Assembly: GCA_036500605.1 (NCBI GenBank)
Contig: DASYBU010000008.1
Location: forward strand, 44,616 to 108,615
DNA length: 64,000 bases
DNA from: JAFALK01 sp036500605
Lineage (GTDB): Bacteria > Pseudomonadota > Gammaproteobacteria > Burkholderiales > Burkholderiaceae_C
Direction: 5' to 3'
Within the stretch, counting starts at the first letter, position 1, and each line of letters begins with the position of its first letter. A model generated the notes under the pieces. The model made no database searches, had not been told where the DNA came from, and saw only the letters and a program-made list of their open reading frames with translations. The position numbers and the translations under genes were made by a program. Of the stretch, positions 1 to 8,622 are shown in pieces.

Positions 1-191
1 TCTACATTGCGCGCAATCATCTGGTGGAGGCGGCGCTCACCGCCGCTTGGCAGAACGACGACATGGCGCCTTTCGAGCGCCTGTTGACCGTGCTGAAGAA
101 GCCCTTCGAGGAACACGCGGGCTTCGAAGATCTGGCGCGGCCCGCCCCCGCCGGTTTCAGCGAGGGCTACCGCACGTTCTGCGGGACTTGA
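1..191 (+). CDS. selO: SelO family protein adenylyltransferase, C-terminal end (5' truncated by window)
   Basis: Only the last 62 residues are present, read in the frame starting at base 3 and ending at a TGA at 189-191. The segment has the SelO (YdiU, UPF0061) C-terminal pattern: a Y-x-x-RNHLVE stretch, then ERLLTVLKKPFEE, then a short tail ending in a cysteine (TFCGT), where family members usually end in a cysteine-containing tail. SelO is a pseudokinase-fold enzyme that AMPylates proteins, and in Escherichia coli this is linked to redox stress. The catalytic domain lies outside the window, so activity cannot be judged here. Confidence 0.8.
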   Translation, partial: YIARNHLVEAALTAAWQNDDMAPFERLLTVLKKPFEEHAGFEDLARPAPAGFSEGYRTFCGT

Positions 192-219
192 GGGAAGAAG
201 GAGCCCCGCTCAGCGGTGC

Positions 220-555
220 TCAGCGGTGCTTCTCCCAGTGGCCTTGGTTCAGATGCCAGCCACCGTGCACTTGCACCCAGGTGTGCGGCACCCAGTAGTG
301 GCCGGGGCGCGGCGATTCCCAGTGGCCGCCGACCCAGCTGTGCCGGCCGCCCGCCCAGTTCCAGTAGCCGCCGATCCAGACCTGGCCCACTACCGGCGGA
401 GCCCCGTAATACTCGGATTCCGGCGGCGGCGGCGCCACGCTGACCACGGCGCCATCGTCGTAGTACGGTTGGCGCACCGGGGCCACGATGCAGCCACTCA
501 GGGTTGTGGCGGCTACGGCCGCAATCGCGGCTGCCATCAGAAGTTTGCGGGTCAT
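220..555 (-). CDS. Small WXXGXW-repeat lipoprotein
   Basis: This 111-residue protein has an N-terminal signal peptide with a lipobox (TLSGC, cysteine at about residue 22), so it should be a lipid-anchored envelope protein. The mature part is short and very rich in Trp, Gly, His and Tyr. It carries WXXGXW-type repeats (WIGGYW, WVGGHW) and related HW/GHW motifs. Such repeat lipoproteins are common in Burkholderiales and have no firm function. It is convergent with the selO end, 28 bases away. The annotation as a lipoprotein is confident, but no function is assigned. Confidence 0.8.
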   Translation of the reverse strand: MTRKLLMAAAIAAVAATTLSGCIVAPVRQPYYDDGAVVSVAPPPPESEYYGAPPVVGQVWIGGYWNWAGGRHSWVGGHWESPRPGHYWVPHTWVQVHGGWHLNQGHWEKHR

Positions 556-623
556 GTCAGAGTCTCCTCAAATTCAGGGTGCTTATTCAACGTCGCTTCC
601 GTCGCCGATGCTGACCGCCTTTA

Positions 624-657
624 CCGAAGGAAACAGATTCCCGAAGGAAACAGATTC
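624..657. repeat. Tandem 17-bp direct repeat
   Basis: Two exact, adjacent copies of CCGAAGGAAACAGATTC (624-640 and 641-657) lie in the 233-bp gap upstream of the WXXGXW lipoprotein gene. I see no gene in this gap. The repeat could be a slippage duplication or a pair of protein-binding sites. Confidence 0.85.
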
Positions 658-711
658 ATCCGACCCGGGCAGTGACGCTACGCGGCGCGCAAGGTGTCAC
701 CTCATTCTGGT

Positions 712-730
712 CAGGGGCCCAGGGCCCCTG
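712..730. repeat. Near-perfect 19-bp palindrome in the lipoprotein-glyoxalase gap
   Basis: CAGGGGCCC and GGGCCCCTG are separated by one A. The hairpin would be strong, but neither side has a T tract, so it is not a standard intrinsic terminator. It lies 59 bases past the stop codon side of the minus-strand glyoxalase-like gene. Confidence 0.6.
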
Positions 731-788
731 CGTCGGCCAAGCTGCCTTGGCCTTGTAGGCGCTGGCCGACTCTTGCACCCTCGCTTGC

Positions 789-1235
789 TTACCAACTGCC
801 GGTATTGCCCATCGAAACCCAGGGCTCCGCAGGCGGCAGCGCCGCACCGTCCTGCAGCAACTCGATCGAAATCTGATCCGGCGAGCGCACAAAAGCCATG
901 CGGCCATCGCGCGGCGGGCGCAGCACCGTCACGCCATGCTGCATCAGCCGTTCGCAAGTGGCGTAGATGTCTTTCACGGCCAGCGCCACATGGCCGAAGT
1001 TGCGGCCGCCCGTGTAGGCCTCGCCCTTGCCGTCGGGATCGGGCCAGTTGTAGGTCAGCTCGAGCTGCGGCTGGTAGGCGCCGGCCTCGTCACCCGGCGC
1101 AGCCAGGTAGACGAGCGTGAAGCGCCCGGCCTCATGCTCGCTGCGGCGCATCTCCACGAGGCCCAGTGCGTCGCGGTAGAACTGGAGGGAGGCTTCGAGA
1201 TCGGTCACGCGGACCATCGTGTGCAGGTATTTCAT
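789..1235 (-). CDS. VOC family protein, lactoylglutathione lyase (glyoxalase I)-like
   Basis: This 148-residue vicinal-oxygen-chelate protein has two beta-alpha-beta-beta-beta modules. The four metal ligands expected for glyoxalase I are all visible: His5 (MKYLH), Glu in QLELTYN, His in FGHVAL and Glu in SIELLQ. Glyoxalase I isomerises the methylglyoxal-glutathione hemithioacetal to S-lactoylglutathione in the cytosol. I chose the ATG giving MKYLHTMVRV because homologues start there; an ATG three codons upstream (MARMKYLH) is also possible. It is divergent from the PanE-like gene with a 34-bp gap. Substrate specificity is inferred from family resemblance only. Confidence 0.85.
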   Translation of the reverse strand: MKYLHTMVRVTDLEASLQFYRDALGLVEMRRSEHEAGRFTLVYLAAPGDEAGAYQPQLELTYNWPDPDGKGEAYTGGRNFGHVALAVKDIYATCERLMQHGVTVLRPPRDGRMAFVRSPDQISIELLQDGAALPPAEPWVSMGNTGSW

Positions 1236-1269
1236 GCGCGCCATTTTGCGTCGTGCGAGACTTGTCTGC

Positions 1270-2241
1270 ATGAAAGTCTGCATTGTTGGCGTGGGCGCGG
1301 TCGGCGGTTGGCTGGCGGCGATGTTGGATGGGCATGCCGAGCTCAGCGCGCTGGCGCGCGGGCCTTTGCTGGCCGCCTTGCGCGAGCGCGGCCTGCGCTT
1401 CGAGAGCGCGGGGCAGAGCCGCACCGTGAAGTTGCGCGCCGGCGATGATCCGGCGGCCCTGGGTCCGCAGGATTTGATCGTTATTGCGGTCAAGGGCCCG
1501 GCGCTCGCCAGCGTGGCGCCAGCCGTGCACGCGATGCTGGGCGAGCACACCCGCGTGCTGCTCGCCATGAACGGCGTGCCCTGGTGCTTCTTTGACGGCC
1601 TGCCCGGTGCCGCGCAAGACCTGAGGCTTGAATCGGTGGACCCGGGCGGCATGATCCGCGCGCTGATCCCGACCGAGCGCGTGATCGGCGGCGTCGTGCA
1701 TCTGGGGAGCACCGTGGTCGAGCCCGGTTTCGTGCGCCATGTGGCGGGCCGCAAGCTGGTCATCGGCGAGATGCGCGGCGGCGCCTCGGCCAGTCTCGAT
1801 CAAGTCGCGAGCCTGTTGAGCAGCGCGGGCGTTGAAGCCGTCGTCTCCGAGCGCATCCAGCGCGACATCTGGTTCAAGCTCTGGGGCAATATGACGATCA
1901 ACCCGATCTCCGCGCTGACCGGCGCCACGGCCGATCGCATCCTCGACGATGAGCTGGTGCGCGGCTTTGTCTCCCGCATCATGCGCGAGGCCGAGGGCAT
2001 GGCCGGGCAGTTCGGCTGCGCGGTGGGGCAGACGCCCGAGGAGCGCCATGCGGTCACGCGCAAGCTCGGCGCCTTCAAGACCTCGATGCTGCAGGATGTT
2101 GAAGCAGGGCGGCCGCTGGAGCTGGCCTCGCTGCTCGGGGCCGCTCATGAGGTTGCGCGGCATCTACGGGCCGAGACGCCGGGGCTCGACGCGCTGCTGG
2201 GGCTGACGCGCCTGATGGCGCAGGTGCGGGGCCTGACTTGA
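1270..2241 (+). CDS. 2-dehydropantoate 2-reductase (PanE/ApbA) family oxidoreductase
   Basis: The 323-residue protein begins with a classic NAD(P)-binding Rossmann motif, KVCIVGVGAVGGW (GxGxxG), at residues 2-14. The C-terminal helical ApbA domain contains the expected catalytic lysine region (WFKLWGNMTINPISALTG). PanE enzymes reduce ketopantoate to pantoate for coenzyme A synthesis. Burkholderiales often have several paralogues, so this may act on another 2-keto acid. The start is the ATG immediately before KVCIVG, which puts the Rossmann strand at the N-terminus. No operon partner is visible. Confidence 0.85.
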   Translation: MKVCIVGVGAVGGWLAAMLDGHAELSALARGPLLAALRERGLRFESAGQSRTVKLRAGDDPAALGPQDLIVIAVKGPALASVAPAVHAMLGEHTRVLLAMNGVPWCFFDGLPGAAQDLRLESVDPGGMIRALIPTERVIGGVVHLGSTVVEPGFVRHVAGRKLVIGEMRGGASASLDQVASLLSSAGVEAVVSERIQRDIWFKLWGNMTINPISALTGATADRILDDELVRGFVSRIMREAEGMAGQFGCAVGQTPEERHAVTRKLGAFKTSMLQDVEAGRPLELASLLGAAHEVARHLRAETPGLDALLGLTRLMAQVRGLT

Positions 2242-2259
2242 ATCCGGATCAGGCGGCGA

Positions 2260-3480
2260 TCACATCACCATTGCGCTCGCCGCGCGCGTGCTTTCGTCAA
2301 CGCTCGGATCGGCCGCAAAACGGAAGCTGTTCTTGCCCGCCGCCTTGACCGCGTACATGGCCTTGTCCGCGGCACGCTTGAGCTCGACCAGATCGCGCGC
2401 ATGGTCGGGGAAAACGGCGATGCCGATGCTGGCGCCGATCTTGAGCTGGCCCGTGCCGTAGGCGATCGGCGCTGCGATTGCGTGCAGGATTTTCTGGGCC
2501 ACCTCGCCGGCGAAGCGAGCCTCGCCGAGGTCGTTCAGGATGATCAGGAACTCATCGCCGCCAATGCGCGCGGCGGTATCGGCGGAGCGCAGGGAAGTCT
2601 TCAGGCGCAGCGCCACTTCCTTCAGCACCGCGTCGCCGGCGTCATGCCCGTGGCGGTCGTTGATTTCCTTGAAGCCGTCGAGGTCCACGAACATGAAGGC
2701 CAGCTTGCAGCTGAAGCGCTCGGCATGCGCGATGGCGACCTCGCTTCGGTCTTCGGCCAGACGCAGCATGGGCAGGCCGGTCAGCTTGTCATGCGTGGCC
2801 AGATGCTGGATCTGATCGCGCTGGCGGGCGATCTCGAGCTGCTGTCGATGCAGATCGCCGAGCAGCCCGTAGACCGAGCGCGTGAAGGCGCCGGCCGCCG
2901 TGGCGATGGCGCCGGCAGTCAGGCCCATCGTCATCATCAGATTGACCCAGGCCGTCGGCTGCCGCGCCACTTCGTTGAGATTGACGGTGATCGCCTGGTA
3001 GCCGCTGATCACCGCGTAAGCCACCAAGGCCAACAAGGCCAGCGTGCCGGCGATCATCGCGAAGACGGTGGTGCGCTGGTACAGGATCGCGGCAATGAAG
3101 AAGGCGATCGCGAAGTAGCTTCCCGTGGGCGCTGCGTTGCCGAAAGACAGCAGACCGCCAAGGCCGGCCAGGAACAGCATGGAGAGCAGGGCGTTGGACT
3201 TGACGGGGTAGCCGAGCCGGCTGCGGAACATGCAGGTCGTCGTCACGATGGCCGTCGCCACCGCCACGACTGCAAAGGCCAGTGGCCAGCGCAGGCTCTC
3301 GGGCCCGAGGAAATTGCGCCAGGCCGAGAGCGCCAGGATGCACAGCGACAGCCAGGTGATGGCGAGCAGGGAGTCGTCGACCAGCGCCTCGCGGAACTGC
3401 TGGAGCCGCGCGTCGGGGTCGATGACGCCATCCGCGGCGCCTGTTGCACCAGACTCCTGGGCGCCCGGCTGGGCCCTCAA
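2260..3480 (-). CDS. Membrane-anchored GGDEF diguanylate cyclase
   Basis: This 406-residue protein has about six predicted membrane segments in residues 30-215, a short coiled linker, and a C-terminal GGDEF domain (ARIGGDEFLIIL). An inhibitory I-site RxxD (RSAD) sits five residues before the GGDEF motif. It should make cyclic di-GMP from GTP and be product-inhibited. The reading frame runs on upstream, but that part overlaps the DUF1854 gene. I therefore chose the TTG whose TTGA overlaps the DUF1854 stop codon, preceded by GGAG at 7-base spacing. This makes it the third gene of the ABC transporter-DUF1854 arm and suggests translational coupling. Confidence 0.85.
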   Translation of the reverse strand: MRAQPGAQESGATGAADGVIDPDARLQQFREALVDDSLLAITWLSLCILALSAWRNFLGPESLRWPLAFAVVAVATAIVTTTCMFRSRLGYPVKSNALLSMLFLAGLGGLLSFGNAAPTGSYFAIAFFIAAILYQRTTVFAMIAGTLALLALVAYAVISGYQAITVNLNEVARQPTAWVNLMMTMGLTAGAIATAAGAFTRSVYGLLGDLHRQQLEIARQRDQIQHLATHDKLTGLPMLRLAEDRSEVAIAHAERFSCKLAFMFVDLDGFKEINDRHGHDAGDAVLKEVALRLKTSLRSADTAARIGGDEFLIILNDLGEARFAGEVAQKILHAIAAPIAYGTGQLKIGASIGIAVFPDHARDLVELKRAADKAMYAVKAAGKNSFRFAADPSVDESTRAASAMVM

Positions 3481-3944
3481 AGAAAGCGCTCCAGAATCCG
3501 CTTCGATCCCCGGTCCAGCGCCAAGCGGTCGGGCACCATGAAGGGGATGCCGTGGCTGCTCGAGATCAGCAGGCGGCCTTCGCCGAGGCGACGAATGTCT
3601 TCTTCGGTCTTCAGGATGAACTGCGTCTCGCCGCGGTCGGTCTCGACCGTCCACTGGCTCGGCGTGGCGAAGGTGGAGACCGCCTTGATGCGCAGCACCG
3701 TGGGGCTGAACTCGCGCGCGGCGAGGTCTTCCTCGATCAGCTGGCGCTGCTCCTGAGGCAGCTGCGAAAGACGTGGAATCCAGACCAGCTCGTGGCCGTC
3801 CTGCCCGATCAGCGAGAGGCCTTCATCCGGCGCGCTCAAGGGATGGGCACGCACCGGGTTGATGCCGACATGCTCGACGCCCTCTTGATCGACCAGCACC
3901 AGGCGGCCGAACGCATTGCGCTTGAGGTTCAGGTCAGGGCTCAT
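3477..3944 (-). CDS. Cyanophycin-metabolism-associated DUF1854 family protein
   Basis: The 155-residue protein has no signal peptide or membrane helix. It starts MSPDLNLKRNAFGRLVLVDQEGVEH and matches the DUF1854 type found beside ABC transporters of cyanophycin loci in Betaproteobacteria. Its ATG overlaps the stop of the ABC transporter gene (ATGA), and its stop overlaps the start of the diguanylate cyclase gene. The three form one translationally coupled unit divergent from cphA'-cphA. Its biochemical role is unknown. Context suggests a partner of the transporter in cyanophycin handling. Confidence 0.8.
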   Translation of the reverse strand: MSPDLNLKRNAFGRLVLVDQEGVEHVGINPVRAHPLSAPDEGLSLIGQDGHELVWIPRLSQLPQEQRQLIEEDLAAREFSPTVLRIKAVSTFATPSQWTVETDRGETQFILKTEEDIRRLGEGRLLISSSHGIPFMVPDRLALDRGSKRILERFL

Positions 3945-6214
3945 GCTTCCACCGTGTGCGCGTTGGGGTTGGATACGGCGACGGGTTCGGGCTCATCGCC
4001 GTCCACGCGCCGGGCCTGGGCCTCGTAGAGCCGCCAGTAGTGGCCCTGCTTGACCATCAGCTCATCATGCTGGCCGACCTCGACCACCTGGCCGCGGTCC
4101 ATCACCACGAGGCGGTCGGCCTTGCGCAGCGTAGAGAGGCGGTGGGCGATCGCGATCGTGGTGCGGCCCTTGACGAGGTTGTCGAGCGCCTTCTGGATTT
4201 CCTTCTCGGTCTCGGTGTCGACCGAGGAGGTGGCTTCGTCAAGAATCAGCACGCGCGGGTTGATCAGCAGCGCGCGGGCGATCGAGATGCGCTGACGCTC
4301 GCCGCCCGACAGGCCCTGGCCGCGCTCGCCCACGAGCGAGTCGTAACCCTGGGCCAGGCGCAGGATGAACTCATGCGCATGCGCGGCACGTGCGGCGGCC
4401 ACGATCTCTTCGCGCGTGGCGTCGGGCTTGCCGTAGGCGATGTTCTCGGCGATCGTGCCGAAGAACAGGAAGGGCTCCTGCAGCACCAGGCCGATGTGGC
4501 GGCGGTAGTCGGCCACGGTGACGCGGCGCAGGTCTGTGCCGTCGATGCTGATGCCGCCTTCGGTCACGTCGTAGAAGCGACAGATCAGGTTCACCAGCGT
4601 GCTCTTGCCCGAGCCGCTGTGGCCGACCAGGCCGATCATCTCGCCGGGCTGGATGTCGAGCGAAAGGCCACGGATCACGGCACGGTTGCCGTAGCGGAAG
4701 CCGATGTCGCGGATCTGGATGCCGCCCTTGACCTCGCTTAAGCGGAGCGGCTGTGTGGGCTCGGGCACGTTCGATTGATGGTCGAGGATGTCGAAGATGC
4801 GCTTGGCGCCGGCCGCCGCCTTCTGCGTGACCGAGACGATGCGGCTCATCGAATCCATGCGGCCGTAGAAGCGCCCGATATAGGCCAGGAAGGCGGTCAG
4901 CGTACCGACCGTGATGCTCTGCCCGGCCACCAGCCAGATGCCGAAGGACCAGACCACGAGCAGGCCCACGTCGGTCAGCATCGTGACGGTGGGGCCGAAC
5001 AGGCTCCAGGTCTTGTTCAGCTTGTCGTTGAGCGCGAGGTTGTGCTGGTTGGCGGTGCGGAAACGCGTGGCCTCGCGCTTCTCCTGCGCAAAGGCCTTGA
5101 CCACGCGGATGCCGGGGATGGTGTCGGCCAGCACCGAGGTCACCTCGCCCCAGACGCGGTCGATCTTCTCGAAACCCATGCGCAGGCGATCACGCACCAT
5201 GTGGATCATCCAGGCGATGAAGGGCAGCGGCACCAGGGTGGCCAGCGCCAGCCACGGGTGGATGCTGAACAGGATGATCGCGGTCATCATCAGCATCAGC
5301 ACGTCGGTCACGAAGTCGAGCGCGTGCAGCGAGAGGAAGACGCTGATGCGGTCGGACTCCGAGCCGATGCGGCTCATCAGGTCGCCGGTGCGCTTGTTCG
5401 AGAAATATTCGAGCGAGAGGCCCAGCAGGTGCTCGAAGGTGGCGGTGCGCAGATCCGCCGCGATGCGCTCGGAGGCCAGCGCGAGGATGTAGGTCTTGCC
5501 CCAGTTCAGCGCCCAGGACAGCAGCGCAGCAGCCAGCAGGCCGCCCATATAGCCGGTCACCAGCATCGGGTCGATCTTGTGGCCGGCCTGGAAGGGGATC
5601 AGCACCTTGTCCATCAAGGGCATGGTCAGGTAAGGCGCCACCAGCGTGGCGGCCATCGCGCCCAGCATCAGCGTGAAGCCCAGGATCAGCTGGCCCTGGT
5701 AGGGCTTGGCGAAGCGCGACAGGCGCAGCAGCACCCAGGTGCTGGGCGGCGTGTGCAGCTCGCGTTCACAGGTTGGGCACTCCTCACTGTCGGGCGGCAG
5801 GGGCGCCTTGCAGCTCGGGCAGTAACTGACATCTTCAGCGTCAGCACGGGCGGTCTCGCCGCGCTTCTCGAAAGCCTCCTGCCAGCGCTGGGCCTGCAGG
5901 GTCATCTCCAGGGTGAAGCGCCAGACGGCCAAGCGGCCATGACCATCCACCAGCTCCAGCTGGCCCACGCCGGCGTGGTCGGAAATGCGGATGGAGAGTT
6001 CGGGCCGGAGCGCCCACTCGGACCATTGATCGGTGCCCGGCTCCCAGGCCAGCAGGCGTTGAGGGGTCAGAACCAGCAGGCCGCGTGCGAAACGAAGGCC
6101 GGCGTCCAGGTCAACCTCCAGCGCGGCGACGACGTTCTCATTTGACAATAATCTGGCTTGCAGAGCTTGCCATTGCGGATGCGGATCCGTCTCAACCGGA
6201 GGGTATTCGTGCAT
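3941..6214 (-). CDS. Cyanophycin-metabolism-associated ABC transporter, fused permease/ATPase
   Basis: This 757-residue exporter-type ABC protein has an unusual N-terminus. Residues 1-125 form a PH-like region, followed by a four-cysteine zinc-ribbon (CPSCKAPL to CPTC). A six-helix type 1 exporter domain follows, and then the ATPase: Walker A GHSGSGKST, Q-loop LVLQEP, signature LSGGE, Walker B VLILDEATSSVD and the H-loop in AIAHRL. It should work as a homodimer in the inner membrane. I chose the ATG at 6214 (MHEYPP) because the upstream extension runs into the divergent cphA' gene. Only 78 bases separate it from cphA', so the promoters face each other. The substrate is unknown. Confidence 0.85.
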   Translation of the reverse strand: MHEYPPVETDPHPQWQALQARLLSNENVVAALEVDLDAGLRFARGLLVLTPQRLLAWEPGTDQWSEWALRPELSIRISDHAGVGQLELVDGHGRLAVWRFTLEMTLQAQRWQEAFEKRGETARADAEDVSYCPSCKAPLPPDSEECPTCERELHTPPSTWVLLRLSRFAKPYQGQLILGFTLMLGAMAATLVAPYLTMPLMDKVLIPFQAGHKIDPMLVTGYMGGLLAAALLSWALNWGKTYILALASERIAADLRTATFEHLLGLSLEYFSNKRTGDLMSRIGSESDRISVFLSLHALDFVTDVLMLMMTAIILFSIHPWLALATLVPLPFIAWMIHMVRDRLRMGFEKIDRVWGEVTSVLADTIPGIRVVKAFAQEKREATRFRTANQHNLALNDKLNKTWSLFGPTVTMLTDVGLLVVWSFGIWLVAGQSITVGTLTAFLAYIGRFYGRMDSMSRIVSVTQKAAAGAKRIFDILDHQSNVPEPTQPLRLSEVKGGIQIRDIGFRYGNRAVIRGLSLDIQPGEMIGLVGHSGSGKSTLVNLICRFYDVTEGGISIDGTDLRRVTVADYRRHIGLVLQEPFLFFGTIAENIAYGKPDATREEIVAAARAAHAHEFILRLAQGYDSLVGERGQGLSGGERQRISIARALLINPRVLILDEATSSVDTETEKEIQKALDNLVKGRTTIAIAHRLSTLRKADRLVVMDRGQVVEVGQHDELMVKQGHYWRLYEAQARRVDGDEPEPVAVSNPNAHTVEA

Positions 6215-6292
6215 TGGGAGCTTGGTTTTAGAGCCCAGATTTTGACTTAGTTCAGCGCACAATCGCGCCGTTGCCCCATTTCTTCGTCGTCC

Positions 6293-8464
6293 ATGAGCAA
6301 AAAGCAAGACATCCAGCTACTGCGGATCAACTACCTGCGCGGTCCGAACATGTGGACCTACCGCCCGGTGCTGGAGGTCTGGCTTGATCTCGGTGAGCTG
6401 GAGGAGTTTCCCACTCACAAGCTGGAAGGTTTTACCGATCGCCTGGTGGTCGCGCTGCCAGCGCTGGTCGAGCACCATTGCGGCGTGGGCGAACGTGGCG
6501 GTTTTCTGCAACGACTGACCGAAGGCACCTGGATGGGCCATGTGCTGGAACACGTGGTGATCGAACTGCTCAACCTCTCGGGCATGCCCACCGGCTTTGG
6601 CCAGACCCGCTCCACCTCGCAGGCTGGCGTCTACCGCATGGTGTTCCGCGCCCGTGACGAGCAGGTGGCGCGCCAGGCGCTGATGGAAGGCCATGCGCTG
6701 TTGATGGCCACCATCAACAGCGATGCCGTTGACGTGGACGCCGCCGTGGGCCGCGTGCGCGAGAAGCTCGACGACTGCTACCTCGGCCCCTCGACCGCCG
6801 CCATCGTGGCCGCCGCCACCGACCGCCGCATTCCGCACATCCGCCTGAATGACGGCAACCTCGTGCAGCTCGGCCACGGTGCGCGCCAGCGCCGCATCTG
6901 GACGGCCGAAACCGACATGACCAGCGCGATCTCCGAAGGCATCGCGCGCGACAAGGACCTGACCAAGAACCTGCTCAAGGCCGTGGGCGTGCCCGTGCCC
7001 GAAGGCGTGGCGGTGCGCAACGGCGAAGCCGCCTGGGCCGCGGCCGAAGACCTCGGCCTGCCGGTGGTGGTCAAGCCTTCAGATGGCAACCACGGCCGCG
7101 GCGTGACCCTGGACCTGAGCAACAAGACCGATGTGATGGCCGCGTTTGCCGTGGCCGAGCGTCATGGCAGCGAGGTGCTGGTCGAGCGCTACATCGTCGG
7201 CAACGAACACCGCCTGCTGGTGGTGGGCGGCCAGGTGGTGGCGGCCGCGCGTGGCGAGGTCGCCATGGTGGTGGGCGACGGCAAGATGAATGTGCTGGAA
7301 CTGGTCGACGCGCAGATCAACACCGATCCGCGCCGGGGCCTGACCGAAGATTTCCCGCTCAACCGCATCAACATCGCCGACGACGGCGTGATCCTGTTGG
7401 AGCTTGAGCGCCAGGGGCTGACGGTGGAGTCGGTGCCCGCGGCCGATCGCCGCGTGCTCATCCAGCGCAACGGCAATGTCGCCATCGACTGCACGGCCGA
7501 AATCCATCCCGAGGTGGCGCACGCCGTCTCGCTGGCTGCACGCACGATCGGCCTGGACATCGCCGGCGTCGATCTGGTCACCGCCGACATCAGCAAGCCG
7601 CTGAGCGAGACCGGCGGCGCGGTCGTTGAGGTCAATGCCGGCCCGGGCCTGCTCATGCATCTGAAGCCCGCTGCGGGCACGCCGCAGCCGGTCGGCCAGG
7701 CGATCATCAACCACCTGTTTTCGGAAGACGAGTCGGGCCGCATTCCGGTTGTCGGCGTGGCCGGTTCGACAGGCGCGCACACGATCGCGCGCCTGGTCGC
7801 CTGGCTGCTGCACCTCAACGGCCGCCACGTGGGCTTGGCCAGCAGCGATGGCCTGTTCCTCGGCACGCGCCGCGTGGAGCGCAACACCCCGGCCGGCTGG
7901 GATTCCGCCCACCGCCTGCTGATGAACCGCGGCTGCGACGCCGTCGTGGTCGAGAACAGTGCCGAAGCGATCCTGCGTGATGGCCTCGTCTACGACCGTT
8001 GCCAGGTCGGCGTCGTGACCGACATGGGCGGCCTCGCCGATCTCGCGCATTACGACGTGCAGGACGCGCAGCAGCTCTACAAGGTGCTGCGCACGCAGAT
8101 CGATGTGGTGCTGCCCGATGGCGCGGCCGTGCTCAATGCGGCCGAGCCGATGCTGGTCGAGATGGCCGAGCTGTCCGACGGCGAAGTGCTGCTGTACTCG
8201 CTCGACGCGGCCCATGTGCAAGACCATCGCGCCCGCGGTGGCCGCGCGGTCTTCCTGCAAGGCGGCATGGCGCTGCTGGCCCAGGGCCAGGGCGAGACCA
8301 CCGGCGCGAACGTCGATTCGCTGCTGCGCCGCTTTGCTGGCGCCAAGATGCAGACCGATGCCGCGACCGTGCTGGCTGCGGTCGCCACCGCCTGGGCTTT
8401 GAACATTCCGGCCGAGCTGATCTCAGCGGGCCTGGACACCTTCGTTCCCGAATTCGCCAATTAA
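6293..8464 (+). CDS. cphA': CphA' - short cyanophycin synthetase paralogue with a degenerate Mur-ligase P-loop
   Basis: The 723-residue protein has the CphA N-terminal domain (residues 1-160, LRGPNMWTYRPVLEV) and an ATP-grasp domain with VVVKPSDGNHGRGVT and EVNAGPGLLMHL, both looking intact. In the Mur-ligase-like domain the P-loop reads GSTGAH (residues 491-496), where the neighbouring CphA has GTNGKT, so the ATP-binding lysine is gone. It also stops about 136 residues short of CphA and lacks the C-terminal Mur domain. It should therefore catalyse at most the ATP-grasp (aspartate-adding type) reaction. Loss of one active site recalls cyanobacterial CphA2, which polymerises beta-Asp-Arg dipeptides, but that comparison is inference. 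Confidence 0.85.
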   Translation: MSKKQDIQLLRINYLRGPNMWTYRPVLEVWLDLGELEEFPTHKLEGFTDRLVVALPALVEHHCGVGERGGFLQRLTEGTWMGHVLEHVVIELLNLSGMPTGFGQTRSTSQAGVYRMVFRARDEQVARQALMEGHALLMATINSDAVDVDAAVGRVREKLDDCYLGPSTAAIVAAATDRRIPHIRLNDGNLVQLGHGARQRRIWTAETDMTSAISEGIARDKDLTKNLLKAVGVPVPEGVAVRNGEAAWAAAEDLGLPVVVKPSDGNHGRGVTLDLSNKTDVMAAFAVAERHGSEVLVERYIVGNEHRLLVVGGQVVAAARGEVAMVVGDGKMNVLELVDAQINTDPRRGLTEDFPLNRINIADDGVILLELERQGLTVESVPAADRRVLIQRNGNVAIDCTAEIHPEVAHAVSLAARTIGLDIAGVDLVTADISKPLSETGGAVVEVNAGPGLLMHLKPAAGTPQPVGQAIINHLFSEDESGRIPVVGVAGSTGAHTIARLVAWLLHLNGRHVGLASSDGLFLGTRRVERNTPAGWDSAHRLLMNRGCDAVVVENSAEAILRDGLVYDRCQVGVVTDMGGLADLAHYDVQDAQQLYKVLRTQIDVVLPDGAAVLNAAEPMLVEMAELSDGEVLLYSLDAAHVQDHRARGGRAVFLQGGMALLAQGQGETTGANVDSLLRRFAGAKMQTDAATVLAAVATAWALNIPAELISAGLDTFVPEFAN

Positions 8465-8470
8465 ATGGAC

Positions 8471-8545
8471 CACCCCCGAAGCGCTTCGCGCCTCCCCCTC
8501 AAGGGGGCGAGACCAGCAGCCTGGCAAAGCCAGTTCTGCGGTCTC
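8471..8545. repeat. Comamonadaceae-type intergenic palindromic repeat
   Basis: The cphA'-cphA gap holds a hairpin-rich repeat of a kind I recognise as common between genes in Acidovorax/Variovorax-type genomes. Its parts are CGAAGCGCTTCG, then CCCCC-TCAA-GGGGG (8494-8507), then AGACC (8510-8514) pairing with GGTCT (8540-8544) around CTGGC/GCCAG. It may act as mRNA-stabilising or attenuating structure between the two genes. Only one copy is seen in this window. Confidence 0.6.
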
Positions 8546-8622
8546 CGCTTGGCTCGATTGATTTCGCGCGACGAGGGTGCCGATCTGATTCGCAGCAACC
8601 CATAAGACAGAAAGACTCGCTC

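Noticed and set aside
7999..8622. Upstream extension of the cphA reading frame
   Set aside because: It overlaps cphA' and the intergenic repeat, and its translation is Arg/Ala-rich shadow; the true start is at 8623.
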